From assembly GCA_964019135.1 (NCBI GenBank), contig OZ025249.1, positions 4,464,001 to 4,528,000 of the forward strand: a DNA stretch of 64,000 nucleotides, in the 5' to 3' direction. Source of the DNA: Arenicola marina. Its lineage: Eukaryota > Annelida > Polychaeta > Arenicolidae. A program made the position numbers and the translations under genes. How positions within the stretch are numbered: position 1 is the stretch's first letter; every line of letters starts with the position of its first letter. Shown one piece after another: positions 1 through 10,526 of the stretch. The notes under the pieces were generated by a model, which saw only the letters and a list, made by a program, of their open reading frames with translations, made no database searches and was not told where the DNA came from.

Positions 1-3000
1 CATATCATGGCCATTACCCCACCCCAACCTCCTCCCACTCCACCCCCACCACACCCATTACCCTGTCAGACGATATGCCCTTGCCTCAGAACCACATATC
101 ATGGCCATTACCCCACCCCAACCCCACCCATTACCCTGTCAGGGGATATACCCTTGCCTCAGAACCACATATCATGGCCATCACCCCACCCCAACCTCCT
201 CCCACCCCACCCCCACCACACCCATTACCCTGTCAGGGGATATACCCTTGCCTCAGAACCACATATCATGGCCATTACCCCACCCCACCCCAACCTCCTC
301 CCACCCCACCCCAACCCCACCCATTACCCTGTCAGACGATATACCCTTGCCTCAGAACCACATATCATGGCCATTACCCCACCCCAACCTCCTCCCACCC
401 CACCCCAACCCCACCCATTACCCTGTCAGGGGATATACCCTTGCCTCAGAACCACATATCATGGCCATCACCCCACCCCAACCCCACCCATTACCCTGTC
501 AGGGGATATACCCTTGCCTCAGAACCACATATCATGGCCATCACCCCACTCCAACCCCACCCATTACCCTGTCAGGGGATATACCCTTGCCTCAGAACCA
601 CATATCATGGCCATCACCCCACTCCAACCTCCTCCCACCCCACCCCCACCACACCCATTACCCTGTCAGACGATATACCCTTGCCTCAGAACCACATATC
701 ATGGCCATTACCCCACTCCAACCTCCTCCCACCCCACCCCCACCACACCCATCACCCTGTCAGGGGATATAACCTTGCCTCAGAACCACATATCATGGCC
801 ATTACCCCACTCCAACCTCCTCCCACCCCACCCCCACCACACCCATCACCCTGTCAGGGGATATAACCTTGCCTCAGAACCACATATCATGGCCATCACC
901 CCACCCTAACCCCACCCATTACCCTGTCAGGGGATATACCCTTGCCTCAGAACCACATATCATGGCCATTACCCCACTCCAACCTCCTCCCACCCCACCC
1001 CCACCACACCCATCACCCTGTCAGGGGATATAACCTTGCCTCAGAACCACATATCATGGCCATTACCCCACCCCACCCCCACCCATTACCCTGTCAGGGG
1101 ATATAATCTTGCCTCGGAACCATATATCATGGCCATTACCCCACCCCAACCTCCTCCCACTCCACCCCCACCACACCCATTACCCTGTCAGACGATATGC
1201 CCTTGCCTCAGAACCACATATCATGGCCATTACCCCACCCCAACCCCACCCATTACCCTGTCAGGGGATATACCCTTGCCTCAGAACCACATATCATGGC
1301 CATCACCCCACCCCAACCTCCTCCCACCCCACCCCCACCACACCCATTACCCTGTCAGGGGATATACCCTTGCCTCAGAACCACATATCATGGCCATTAC
1401 CCCACCCCACCCCAACCTCCTCCCACCCCACCCCAACCCCACCCATTACCCTGTCAGACGATATACCCTTGCCTCAGAACCACATATCATGGCCATTACC
1501 CCACCCCAACCTCCTCCCACCCCACCCCAACCCCACCCATTACCCTGTCAGGGGATATACCCTTGCCTCAGAACCACATATCATGGCCATCACCCCACCC
1601 CAACCCCACCCATTACCCTGTCAGGGGATATACCCTTGCCTCAGAACCACATATCGTGGCCATCACCCCACTCCAACCTCCTCCCACCCCACCCCCACCA
1701 CACCCATTACCCTGTCAGACGATATACCCTTGCCTCAGAACCACATATCATGGCCATCACCCCACTCCAACCTCCTCCCACCCCACCCCCACCACACCCA
1801 TTACCCTGTCAGACGATATACCCTTGCCTCAGAACCACATATCATGGCCATCACCCCACCCCAACCTCCTCCCACCCCACCCCAACCCCACCCATCACCC
1901 TGTCAGGGGATATACCCTTGCCTCAGAACCACATATCATGGCCATTACCCCACCCCACCCCAACCTCCTCCCACCCCACCCTAACCCCACCCATTACCCT
2001 GTCAGGGGATATACCCTTGCCTCAGAACCACATATCATGGCCATTACCCCACCCCACCCCCACCCATTACCCTGTCAGGGGATATACCCTTGCCTCAGAA
2101 CCACATATCATGGCCATTACCCCACCCCACCCCCACCCATTACCGTGTCAGGGGATATACCCTTGCCTCAGAACCACATATCATGGCCATTACCCCACCC
2201 CACCCCCACCCATTACCCTGTCAGGGGATATGCCCTTGCCTCAGAACCACATATCATGGCCATTACCCCACCTCACCCCCACCCATTACCCTGTCAGGGG
2301 ATATGCCCTTGCCTCAGAACCACATATCATGGCCATTACCCCACCCCACCCCCACCCATTACCCTGTCAGGGGATATACCCTTGCCTCAGAACCACATAT
2401 CATGGCCATTACCCCACCCCACCCCCACCCATTACCGTGTCAGGGGATATACCCTTGCCTCAGAACCACATATCATGGCCATTACCCCACCCCACCCCAA
2501 CCCATTACCCTGTCAGGGGATATGCCCTTGCCTCAGAACCACATATCATGGCCATTACCCCACCCCACCCCCACCCATTACCCTGTCAGGGGATATACCC
2601 TTGCCTCAGAACCACATATCATGGCCATCACCCCACCCCAACCTCCTCCCACCCCACCCCAACCCCACCCATTACCCTGTCAGACGATATACCCTTGCCT
2701 CAGAACCACATATCATGGCCATTACCCCACCCCAACCTCCTCCCACCCCACCCCAACCCCACCCATTACCCTGTCAGACGATATACTATTGCCTCAGAAC
2801 CACATATCATGGCCATTACCCCACCCCACCCCAACCTCCTCCCACCCCACCCCAACCCCACCCATTACCCTGTCAGACGATATAACCTTGCCTCAGAACC
2901 ACATATCATGGCCATTACCCCACCCCACCCCAACCTCCTCCCACCCCACCCCCACCACACCCATCACCCTGTCAGGGGATATACCCTTGCCTCAGAACCA

Positions 3001-3800
3001 CATATCATGGCCATTACCCCACTCCAACCTCCTCCCACCCCACCCCCACCACACCCATCACCCTGTCAGGGGATATAACCTTGCCTCAGAACCACATATC
3101 ATGGCCATTACCCCACCCCAACCTCCTCCCACCCCACCCCAACTCCACCCATTACCCTGTCAGGGGATATACCCTTGCCTCAGAACCACATATCATGGCC
3201 ATTACCCCACCCCACCCCAACCTCCTCCCACCCCACCCCCACCACACCCATCACCCTGTCAGGGGATATACCCTTGCCTCAGAACCACATATCATGGCCA
3301 TTACCCCACTCCAACCTCCTCCCACCCCACCCCCACCACACCCATCACCCTGTCAGGGGATATAACCTTGCCTCAGAACCACATATCATGGCCATTACCC
3401 CACCCCAACCTCCTCCCACCCCACCCCAACTCCACCCATTACCCTGTCAGGGGATATACCCTTGCCTCAGAACCACATATCATGGCCATCACTCCACCCC
3501 AACCCCACCCATTACCCTGTCAGGGGGTATACCCTTGCCTCAGAACCACATATCATGGCCATCACCCCACCCCAACCCCACCCATTACCCTGTCAGGGGG
3601 TATACCCTTGCCTCAGAACCACATATCATGGCCATCACCCCACCCTAACCCCACCCATTACCCTGTCAGGGGATATACCCTTGCCTCTGAACCACATATC
3701 ATGGCCATTACCCCACCCCAACCTCCTCCCACCCCATCCCCACCACACCCATCACCATGTCAGGGGATATACTCTTGCCTCGGAACCATATATCATGGCC
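1..3800. repeat. GC-rich minisatellite array, units about 73-99 bp
   Basis: Head-to-tail units share the core CATATCATGGCCAT, a variable C-rich run, then CCCTGTCAGG, GATATACCC and TTGCCTCAGAACCA. Short units are 73 bp; longer ones gain a C-rich insert of about 21-26 bp. The array is open at the left edge of the window. Its last unit, at about 3,720-3,800, diverges (TTGCCTCGGAACCATATATC) and runs into unique sequence. Long open frames on the plus strand (up to 680 codons of Pro/His-rich repeat) arise because stop codons are rare in this composition. I do not regard them as genes. On the minus strand each unit reads as an exon-like segment followed by a donor-like GTAATG or GTGATG and a G-rich stretch. 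Confidence 0.95.
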
Positions 3801-3817
3801 AATATATTTCCGAAGTC
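3756..3817 (-). CDS. Candidate internal exon of an unrecognised minus-strand gene
   Basis: On the minus strand a good acceptor (AATTGTTTACAG, after a T-run) precedes GACTTCGGAAATATATTGGC. The segment continues to CTGACATG followed by the donor-like GTGATGG. It is 62 bp long. Two frames are open; they begin DFGNILAMIYGSEARV and LRKYIGHDIWFRGKS. I recognise neither. The support is indirect: the left part of this segment is what the adjacent 1-3,800 array repeats, as in three proven exon-boundary arrays elsewhere in the window. The next exon would lie left of the window. I could not find upstream exons between 3,818 and 10,000, so this may be spurious. Confidence 0.3.
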
Positions 3818-5869
3818 CTGTAAACAATTGGGGTAAAAAAAATTCCGGTGGCTTACAAGACAATTCGCCACATGCGGGAAGTCATATCAGTCGACCAAAG
3901 CATCCATTCCTTGCAAACAATAGCCGCCAAATCAAACCATGTCTGAATCTCAGCGCCATCGGCCTTAATTTGCACCTCAAGTCACGTCTCTTTCCCCAAG
4001 CAGACTTGTTCTTTCTAAACGTACTTTCGAAGCCTGATGGTCTTTAGAAACAAGTACCTCCCACGCCCTCTGATTCTCTTCACCTCCTGGTGGCTCTCGC
4101 CCCTTGCGCATCTCTCCCTTCTGTATGCACAGACTCCCTGAACAGCCCCTTGACCTGCCGGAAGGTAGCCGCCAACCAGTGACGGCGGAAGGACGACCGG
4201 CTCGTGTCCTGCAATCCCGCTCGTTTCGCTTTCTTCTCTTTATTTCCGCGCGATCTTCTCTGCCCCGTCCCTACTAGCTGACTTACCATGCAATAAGCCT
4301 TTTCTGTTGTATTTATTTGTTTTGTTCTTCTTTTTCTATGATTTGTATCCAGTCAAGGTGATATGTGAATGATATGAAACATTTTGTATGAGCTCTGCAG
4401 CTAATAAGCCTTGCTTCTGCTGCTGTTAATTTGTTGAATGTTACTCCCTTTTGATGTTGTATAAGCTTGTCAAACAACTGTAACTGATTTAATAGAACAA
4501 TAAACCGATTCAATTCAAAACCCTCCCCGCCCCCCCCCCCCCCCGACCCCCTCCATATTCCCTCATCACCGCATCTCCTGACCCTCAACCTCATACTGTA
4601 ATTGTCGCTGTATATATATATATATATATATACCGAGTAATTATAAAGCACTTTGTTCTGAGAGATGTAACGAGATGTAACGAGAGATGTTGCTCCAATC
4701 CCGTTGGACTGAAGCTGCTGAACGGTGGCGTATGTGTGTGTGGGGGGGGGGGGGGGTGAGGAGGTCACACCAAGAAAAGGGGGTCCACACAAAACATGGG
4801 GATCCAACACAAAGAAGGGAGGGCGGACAAGAAGACTGAATGAGAATACAATTTGCATTATAATTTATAAGCTAAAATAAACAGGGAAGGTTCTGACGCC
4901 ATGGACCCCCCCCGCCGGAGCCCCAGTGTGTAAAGTAATATAGTTGATATTGTACGAAATCATCAAATTGAAAACATCAGTCATACATATAATGGACCTA
5001 AGTTTTTTTTTATTTTAAACAATGTTGTCTTACAATAAGGGCTCATCGTGTCCCTGGTCTAATTGCGCAAAAGTAATTGAGTATATACATTGATTTATTG
5101 ATCATTTTCTCGGATGTTTCAATTCAACTACTTGTATTACGCTGTATAAGACATGGGGTGTGGACATCGTAGGAATAGGAAAGGGCTTCTTCACGCCGGG
5201 GAGAAAGTGAGTTCAGTGGCAGACACGAGGGAAAGAAGCACATGACCTGTGGCCTTACTGGCGCGTGTCACTCCCTTGATGTAAGCCATGAGCCCCCCCC
5301 CCCCCCCCCGCCCCTCCGTCTGTCAGACAATAATACGGCGGTCTGACTCGATGGGATGGGCATGTGTCAACACTCTCCGGGGTCACGCGCTCAGATCAGC
5401 CAAAGGGGTGCGGTCACAGAAAAAACAAAGGGACCAAGGTCAGGGATATTCTCACAGTCATATGTCGATGGGTACTGGAGGAAAGTTGCCCAAATTAATT
5501 TCAGTATTGTGGTCTAACTTCGTCATGCAGAAGTTTACCTGGTGTTAAAATGTTTTACATAAAAACAATCGCTAAATTAATCGAGTTTGCAGGTACTGCT
5601 GCAGCACCTGGTTGCAGCGAACTGTTTCAAACTTGTAAATAAGATTGATATGCATTACGATGCCACTGTCTAGTAACTGCCGCTGGCATTGCTTCCAAAG
5701 TTAGCATCAAATGGTCGATATCAAAAGACTGGGCGCTTGGCTATGTGAAATATTTGTTAAACTTTTAAAAACTAGTTCTTGTTTCGTATTGTAGCATTTA
5801 TTAGAGGGCATTCCTGCCTAACGTCCTAACACACAACACCGCCTATTGATAGATGTATGTTATAAAAAT
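3818..5869. other. Non-coding stretch with low-complexity tracts
   Basis: No recognisable gene. A basic 69-codon frame on the minus strand (4,080-4,289, Arg/Lys-rich) has no family I know. The plus strand at about 4,380-4,525 ends AACAATAAACCGATTCAATT followed by a C-run. That is reminiscent of the 3' tail of an old non-LTR retrotransposon, but it is too short to classify. Runs of C or G occur near 4,528, 4,742 and 5,290. Confidence 0.4.
4609..4634. repeat. (TA)n microsatellite
   Basis: A perfect dinucleotide TA tract of about 11 units, starting after TGTATATA, within non-coding sequence. Confidence 0.9.
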
Positions 5870-5874
5870 CAACC

Positions 5875-6370
5875 GCCGTCCGAGACGCCGTGTGCGCGAG
5901 ACGCCGTCTGAGACGTCTGCGCGAGACGCCGTTTGAGACGTCTGCGCGAGACGCCGTTTGAGACGTCTGCGCGAGATGCCGTTTGAGACGTCTGCGTTAG
6001 ACGCCTTTTGAGACGTCTGCGCTAAACGCCCTTTGAGACGTCTGCGCTAGACGCCCTTTGAGACGTCTGCGCGAGACGCCCTTTGAGACGTTTGCGCTAG
6101 ACGCCCTTTGAGACGTCTGCGCGAGACGCTCTTTGAGACGTCTGCGCTAGACACCGTTTGAGACGTCTGCGCGAGACGCCCTTTGAGACGTCTGCGCGAG
6201 CCGCCCTTTGAGACGTCTGTGAGGGACGCCGTCTGGGACGGACGCCGTCTGAGACGTCTGCAGGGGAGACCGTTTGAGTCTGCAGGGGATGCCGTCTGCG
6301 CGGGACGCCGTTTAGATGTGCAGGGGACGCCGTTTGAGTCCGCAGGGGACGCTGTTTGAGTCTGCAGGGG
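5875..6370. repeat. 25-bp tandem array rich in GAGACG
   Basis: About 20 units of a 25-bp repeat of the type GAGACGTCTGCGCGAGACGC plus CCTTT. The left and middle parts are regular. The right end (6,230-6,370) degenerates into shorter GCAGGGGACGC-type units. The half-palindrome AGACGTCT occurs in most units. The minus-strand open frame over it is low-complexity and shows no protein family. Confidence 0.9.
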
Positions 6371-8935
6371 ACGCTGGGCCGGAGGTCATCTGACGCCAGG
6401 ACGACCACCCGTAAATGCATTATGTTGATGCTGGAGTCAACAGACCAGGCGCCGTGGGGTCTAGTCTCCGCCGACGCTGGCGGCTGGGGCATCATAGGAA
6501 GGGCCGGGCAAGCAGGCCTCCCCGCTGGCATTCACCCTAACCCATGTGCTTGCGCGCCACCTAATATTCTTGGATTAAAGACAGATCAATATCAAACGAA
6601 AACCAGGCTAGCTGCTTGGTGACTCGTTCAAACAAAATATAATGTTGGAATGCGCATCCTATTTTCGCTGTCTAACACTTCTCCAGTACTCATCACAATT
6701 GATCTTCGTTTCTTTTGGGATGGACAACAAAGAGGATTTTATTCGAAGGTAATTATTTCAATTGTAACAAATAAATACTAAGTACTTATCATTTTTTTTA
6801 AATTTTAAATGTATCCAGTGTTGGCCTTTGAAGGTAGGGAAAACCAAATATAGAATCGCGTTTTGTATATTTTTTTTTCAGAGATTCTAAATTGTAAGGA
6901 GAATTACGCAAGATGAGTCTGCAGATTAAAAGCCAGAGAGAGTAGCTAAGACTTCTCACATGAAAGACGTTTCCCATGCTGTAGGTAGTACACTGCCCAT
7001 ACACTCAGGTCGGTAACTAAACAACATTTCACAAACACTACATATAGGAAGAATGTGGACCATTTAAAATGCGAAAGGTTTTTTGTTGACAAAAATGAGT
7101 AAACGATTGCTGCATTTTCGGCTTCAATAACTTCTGTTTCAAAACTAGACTTTGAGCTGTTGGTGTGACTGGTGTAGACATCAGACAGACATCAGGAGTG
7201 GTCAGCGATACGGGTAATTGACAACGAGGAGCACAACGGACCCGCCCCATGGAATAGGGTAGAGGGAGGGGAGGGGCGTGCAGGACAATGTACAGCAGTC
7301 GGGCAATCGGAACGATGACAGGCACAAGTTCTGGGTGTACAGCACATGTTTGGGAAGGTCTTCAGCTAGTAACCGCAACCTTAAGAACGGTCAATCCAAA
7401 GATAGATTAGCGTGACGGGTACGTTAAAGAGAGGGTCGCGGAATTGGGTATTGTCGCCGGGTATCAGTTCGGTCTGACTGCTAGATTTTATATATGTGTG
7501 GGGTGGGAGTTCTAATAGGTTTTCTACCTCCAATTTAAATATATGACAATTGGGTTATTCAATTTTTATTCCTTTAAACAATTCCGTGTGTAGTGTTAGC
7601 TATAGAGACATTGCGACCAGTCCTTCAGGACAGCGGGTCGAGTAAACATGGTCTTAGACATTGACCAATTGAATGAGATCTCCCAACACGCATAGAAGCA
7701 ATTGCTGTGGCATTGCAGAATACAAACTCCGGTCACCAGTAAGTAAAGGTAACTTTTCATCCCGAAAATCCCTCTTGAGAAAAAATGTTCCGATGTCAGT
7801 GAAGGTCATCAAATTCGACTTTAATGTTGTCATGCTATTTTGCCAAAATCCCTGCTCAAAAAGAGCGGGAGTCACGCGCGTCCCGATGCCTACATTACGC
7901 AAAAATTCTGTACTGCTCGGTTTAAGGGAAAGGTTTTCCCTTGTCTTGTAACAAGTCTTGAAAGTCTTGTCAATCGACTGCATAGAGGTGGAAAAATTGA
8001 AGGATTGAAGGGGTTATAACAAATTTTGTGAACAAGAGCCCCAAAGTAAATAATCTGTGCGCGTAGTTTATAGCAATATAAGCCACGCAATACGCTGCCG
8101 AGTAAACGACTCTCAAACGATAACGAGCCCTCTCCAAAAGTTGTGGTGAAAATGTCATACGCACTGCGATGACAACGGTTCGAGGTCAACTGCAGAAGGT
8201 CATCTAGTTTAGCGGGGACTCGCGCGGAAGGTGTGCCTTGCAGTGCCCGGCGAGTCTGACTTCACGCAGGACGCAGCGTGTTTTCACAAGACAAACACGT
8301 GACGTCATCGTTTATTTGTTCGGTATTCACAGCGTGTACACAAAGCGAACGCGCGGAATGTGCTCACTGCACAACACCACGGACATCTGGGACAATGTTA
8401 TAAAAAGTAAGAAAATCGTATGCCTTAGGCAACACGGGCAGTATGCATGCAACTACATTTCAACGATACATAATCTAATTTAAACAAAAACTTAACAGCT
8501 TAAAATAAAATGTTTTTATGTGTTAAACAAAGCCAGCATTGAGCGACATATCAGACGATTCATGATAGGCGAGAGGACTTCTAAGTCCAGGGTTTAACGC
8601 CCCACAATCCCCCCACTCTCCCCTTTGAACACTCGTTAAATGGGGACTCCGCGGTCTCGGTACTAGCCACATTACCTAAGCGAACGTCTCTTATGTAGAG
8701 AGAAATCTACTTCGGACTAAATCAGCTCAAGAAAACTCACTCGAAAGCAAACAGTTAGTAACTGAACCCAGGTCGAGCGATATCAAAAGCGAAGTAATCA
8801 CAATGGAATGATCTGTTCAAGCTCTTCGTCATATCTCATGCATATTCATATCCCTATGAAGGCTTGACGGGCCACACTCAGACTATTGAAACTATCATGC
8901 GACAATCAGCTACAACTCGAATAACCAACTACAAC
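6371..8935. other. Non-coding stretch, nothing recognised
   Basis: AT-rich sequence with only short frames (under 110 codons) on both strands. None has splice-site context or residues I can assign to a family. It may be intergenic or belong to the unrecognised gene suggested at 3,756-3,817. Confidence 0.5.
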
Positions 8936-8939
8936 ATAT

Positions 8940-9550
8940 TAACCCTATTTAGTCAGTAGGTGACACTGGAAAGGTAACTACACCACATTAACCCTATGTA
9001 CGGGTATCATGTTAGTCAGTTGGTTGCTTGGTTCATTCAGGACGCTTTAACCACTTTTGGTCATATCGCGTCAATGCGAGAAGGAAGGGAGAGTGGAGCC
9101 ATGTCCCCGGGAGTAACCCCCTACTCTTTACGAAGAAAGACATAGGATCTTTATCCTGCGACTACACAGACATGGCGACAGCAAGGCTCGAACCACCGAT
9201 CCACGTGCCGTTAGGCTCTCAGGTGGCCAGATCACTCAATGCGAGCGCTCTAGCCCACTGAGCTGTCGCGCCGACCCCTGTTAGTCAGTAGGTGACACTG
9301 GAAAGTTAACTATACCATATTAACCCTCATTACGGGTATCACGTTTGTCAGTAGGTGACATCGGGAAGTTAGCTATACCATATTAACCCTCATTACGGGT
9401 ATCATGTTTGTCAGTAGGTGACATCGAGAAGTTAGCTATACCATATTAACCCTCGTTACAGGTATCACGTTTGTCAGTAGGTGACATCGAGAAGTTAGCT
9501 ATACCATATTGACCCTCGTTACGGGTATCACGTTTGTCAGTAGGTGACAT
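8940..9550. repeat. 63-bp tandem repeat interrupted by a SINE
   Basis: Units of the type GTCAGTAGGTGACATC ... CCATATTAACCCTC ... ACGGGTATCA recur at exactly 63-bp spacing (9,343, 9,406, 9,469, 9,532). Older copies at about 8,950-9,020 lie on the other side of an inserted SINE, so the array predates the insertion. Confidence 0.9.
9021..9278 (-). mobile_element. tRNA-derived SINE with 11-bp target-site duplication
   Basis: Read on the minus strand the element starts GGGGTCGGCGCGACAGCTCA, with an A-box-like AGCTCAGTGG and a B-box GGTTCGAGCC (9,185-9,194). These are the internal RNA polymerase III promoter elements of a tRNA-like head. A non-tRNA body of about 170 bp follows. The insert is flanked by the direct repeat TGTTAGTCAGT at 9,010-9,020 and 9,279-9,289, the expected product of target-primed insertion. 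The site lies inside the 63-bp tandem array. The family is not identified. No poly-A tail is obvious, so the 3' end may use another tail type. Confidence 0.8.
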
Positions 9551-10090
9551 CGGGAAGTGTTTCCTTTTAGAGCGAACATTAACTATACATCTGCGAGCAC
9601 AAAACTCAATCGCAAAATTAAAATTTGACTTGAAGCCCTCGTGGTGGAATGTCCCTGTACCACACACTGCCCCACAACATATATAGACATCTCGGTATAT
9701 ATAAAAGCGGTATATATATAAGTACCGGACGCAGACGTACCAATACCATATACACACAGTTTATAGGTCACAGCTATGGAAGAAATTAACACCAACCCTA
9801 CATGTATTCCAGTCCAGCTTCTCATATAAAATTCACGTTTACAATCTACTAGCCTTTAATTATGTTAGAACAGGCTCATTCCTGATTGGATGCGAAGTAT
9901 TTGACACAGATACCCAGAAGCGGAATGACGTAAAAAATAAATTTGATGAAAAAAGACCATCATTATATCAAGCATACCTCCTAATATCACATAATACCGT
10001 TCGGTACGTGGTAAAATATCACTTATAGCGCAACAACACGGGTGAGAACCCTTACGCTACATAGCTGGGCACCCCGGTAATACGTGCTTG

Positions 10091-10096
10091 TTTAAT
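10091..10096 (-). terminator. Possible ERMP1 polyadenylation signal (ATTAAA)
   Basis: The minus strand reads ATTAAA about 255 nt downstream of the ERMP1 stop codon. This is the commonest variant of AATAAA, but the region is AT-rich and other hexamers are possible. Confidence 0.3.
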
Positions 10097-10233
10097 TAAT
10101 GTGTTTACCGTATTTATATAATTAAACATATCAATTGAGAGTAATATAGAAAGTGCCGATATATGCAGAGGAAGTGTTCACCTGTCGCCACCCTTTAGCC
10201 AGTGACGCTCTCTTGGCGCCTAAGCTGGAGTGT

Positions 10234-10400
10234 CAGCCAATGGGAATATGTTTAGAACGTCCACATTCCATAGGTTGCCACCCAGCCAATGGGAATATGT
10301 TTAGAACGTCCACATTCCATAGGTTGCCACCCAGCCAATGGGAATATGTTTAGAACGTCCACATTTCATAGGTTGCGACCCAGCCAATGGGAACGGTCCA
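10234..10400. repeat. 49-bp tandem repeat copying the ERMP1 C-terminal codons and stop
   Basis: The plus-strand unit begins CAGCCAATGGGA and contains TAGAACGTCCACAT. Copies start at 10,234, 10,283, 10,332 and 10,381 (the last is partial), exactly 49 bp apart. On the minus strand the first copy encodes the last residues of ERMP1 ([12 protein letters not shown]) and the TAA stop. The copies beyond it encode IGWVATYGMWTF followed by TAA, and lie in the 3' UTR. Confidence 0.92.
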
Positions 10401-10526
10401 TTCTGGGAAGGTTTCGATGTACTTTCGGAGCTCGGGGGTGTGCCGCTCCACCCCGTCCACCGTCAGGTAGTGGGCCCCGATGGCGATATCCAGAAGGCCG
10501 TCCTCCCCGGCTCCGTCAGAATCCAT
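10350..10526 (-). CDS. ERMP1: ERMP1 exon 14 (terminal coding exon)
   Basis: The acceptor TTTCTGTATCTAG precedes ATGGATTCTGACGGAG. The exon encodes a segment with DIAIGAHYL and [10 protein letters not shown], then ends MWTF-stop; this matches the ERMP1 C-terminus (IAAHYL ... FPDWTFPSAW in human). It joins exon 13 in phase 0 after a 7.3-kb intron. Its last 39 nt, including TAA, are the first copy of a 49-bp tandem repeat. Confidence 0.9.
   Translation of the reverse strand: MDSDGAGEDGLLDIAIGAHYLTVDGVERHTPELRKYIETFPEWTVPIGWVATYEMWTF

Noticed and set aside
7..3836. Very long Pro/His/Ser-rich open frames (up to 680 codons) in three plus-strand frames
   Set aside because: All three frames are open because the repeat lacks stop codons. 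The peptides are mere translations of the minisatellite, with no signal peptide, family or splice context.
9246..9278. Functional tRNA gene on the minus strand
   Set aside because: The A- and B-box motifs are present, but the intervening sequence does not form a normal anticodon arm and the unit is followed by a non-tRNA body and target-site duplication. It is a SINE head.
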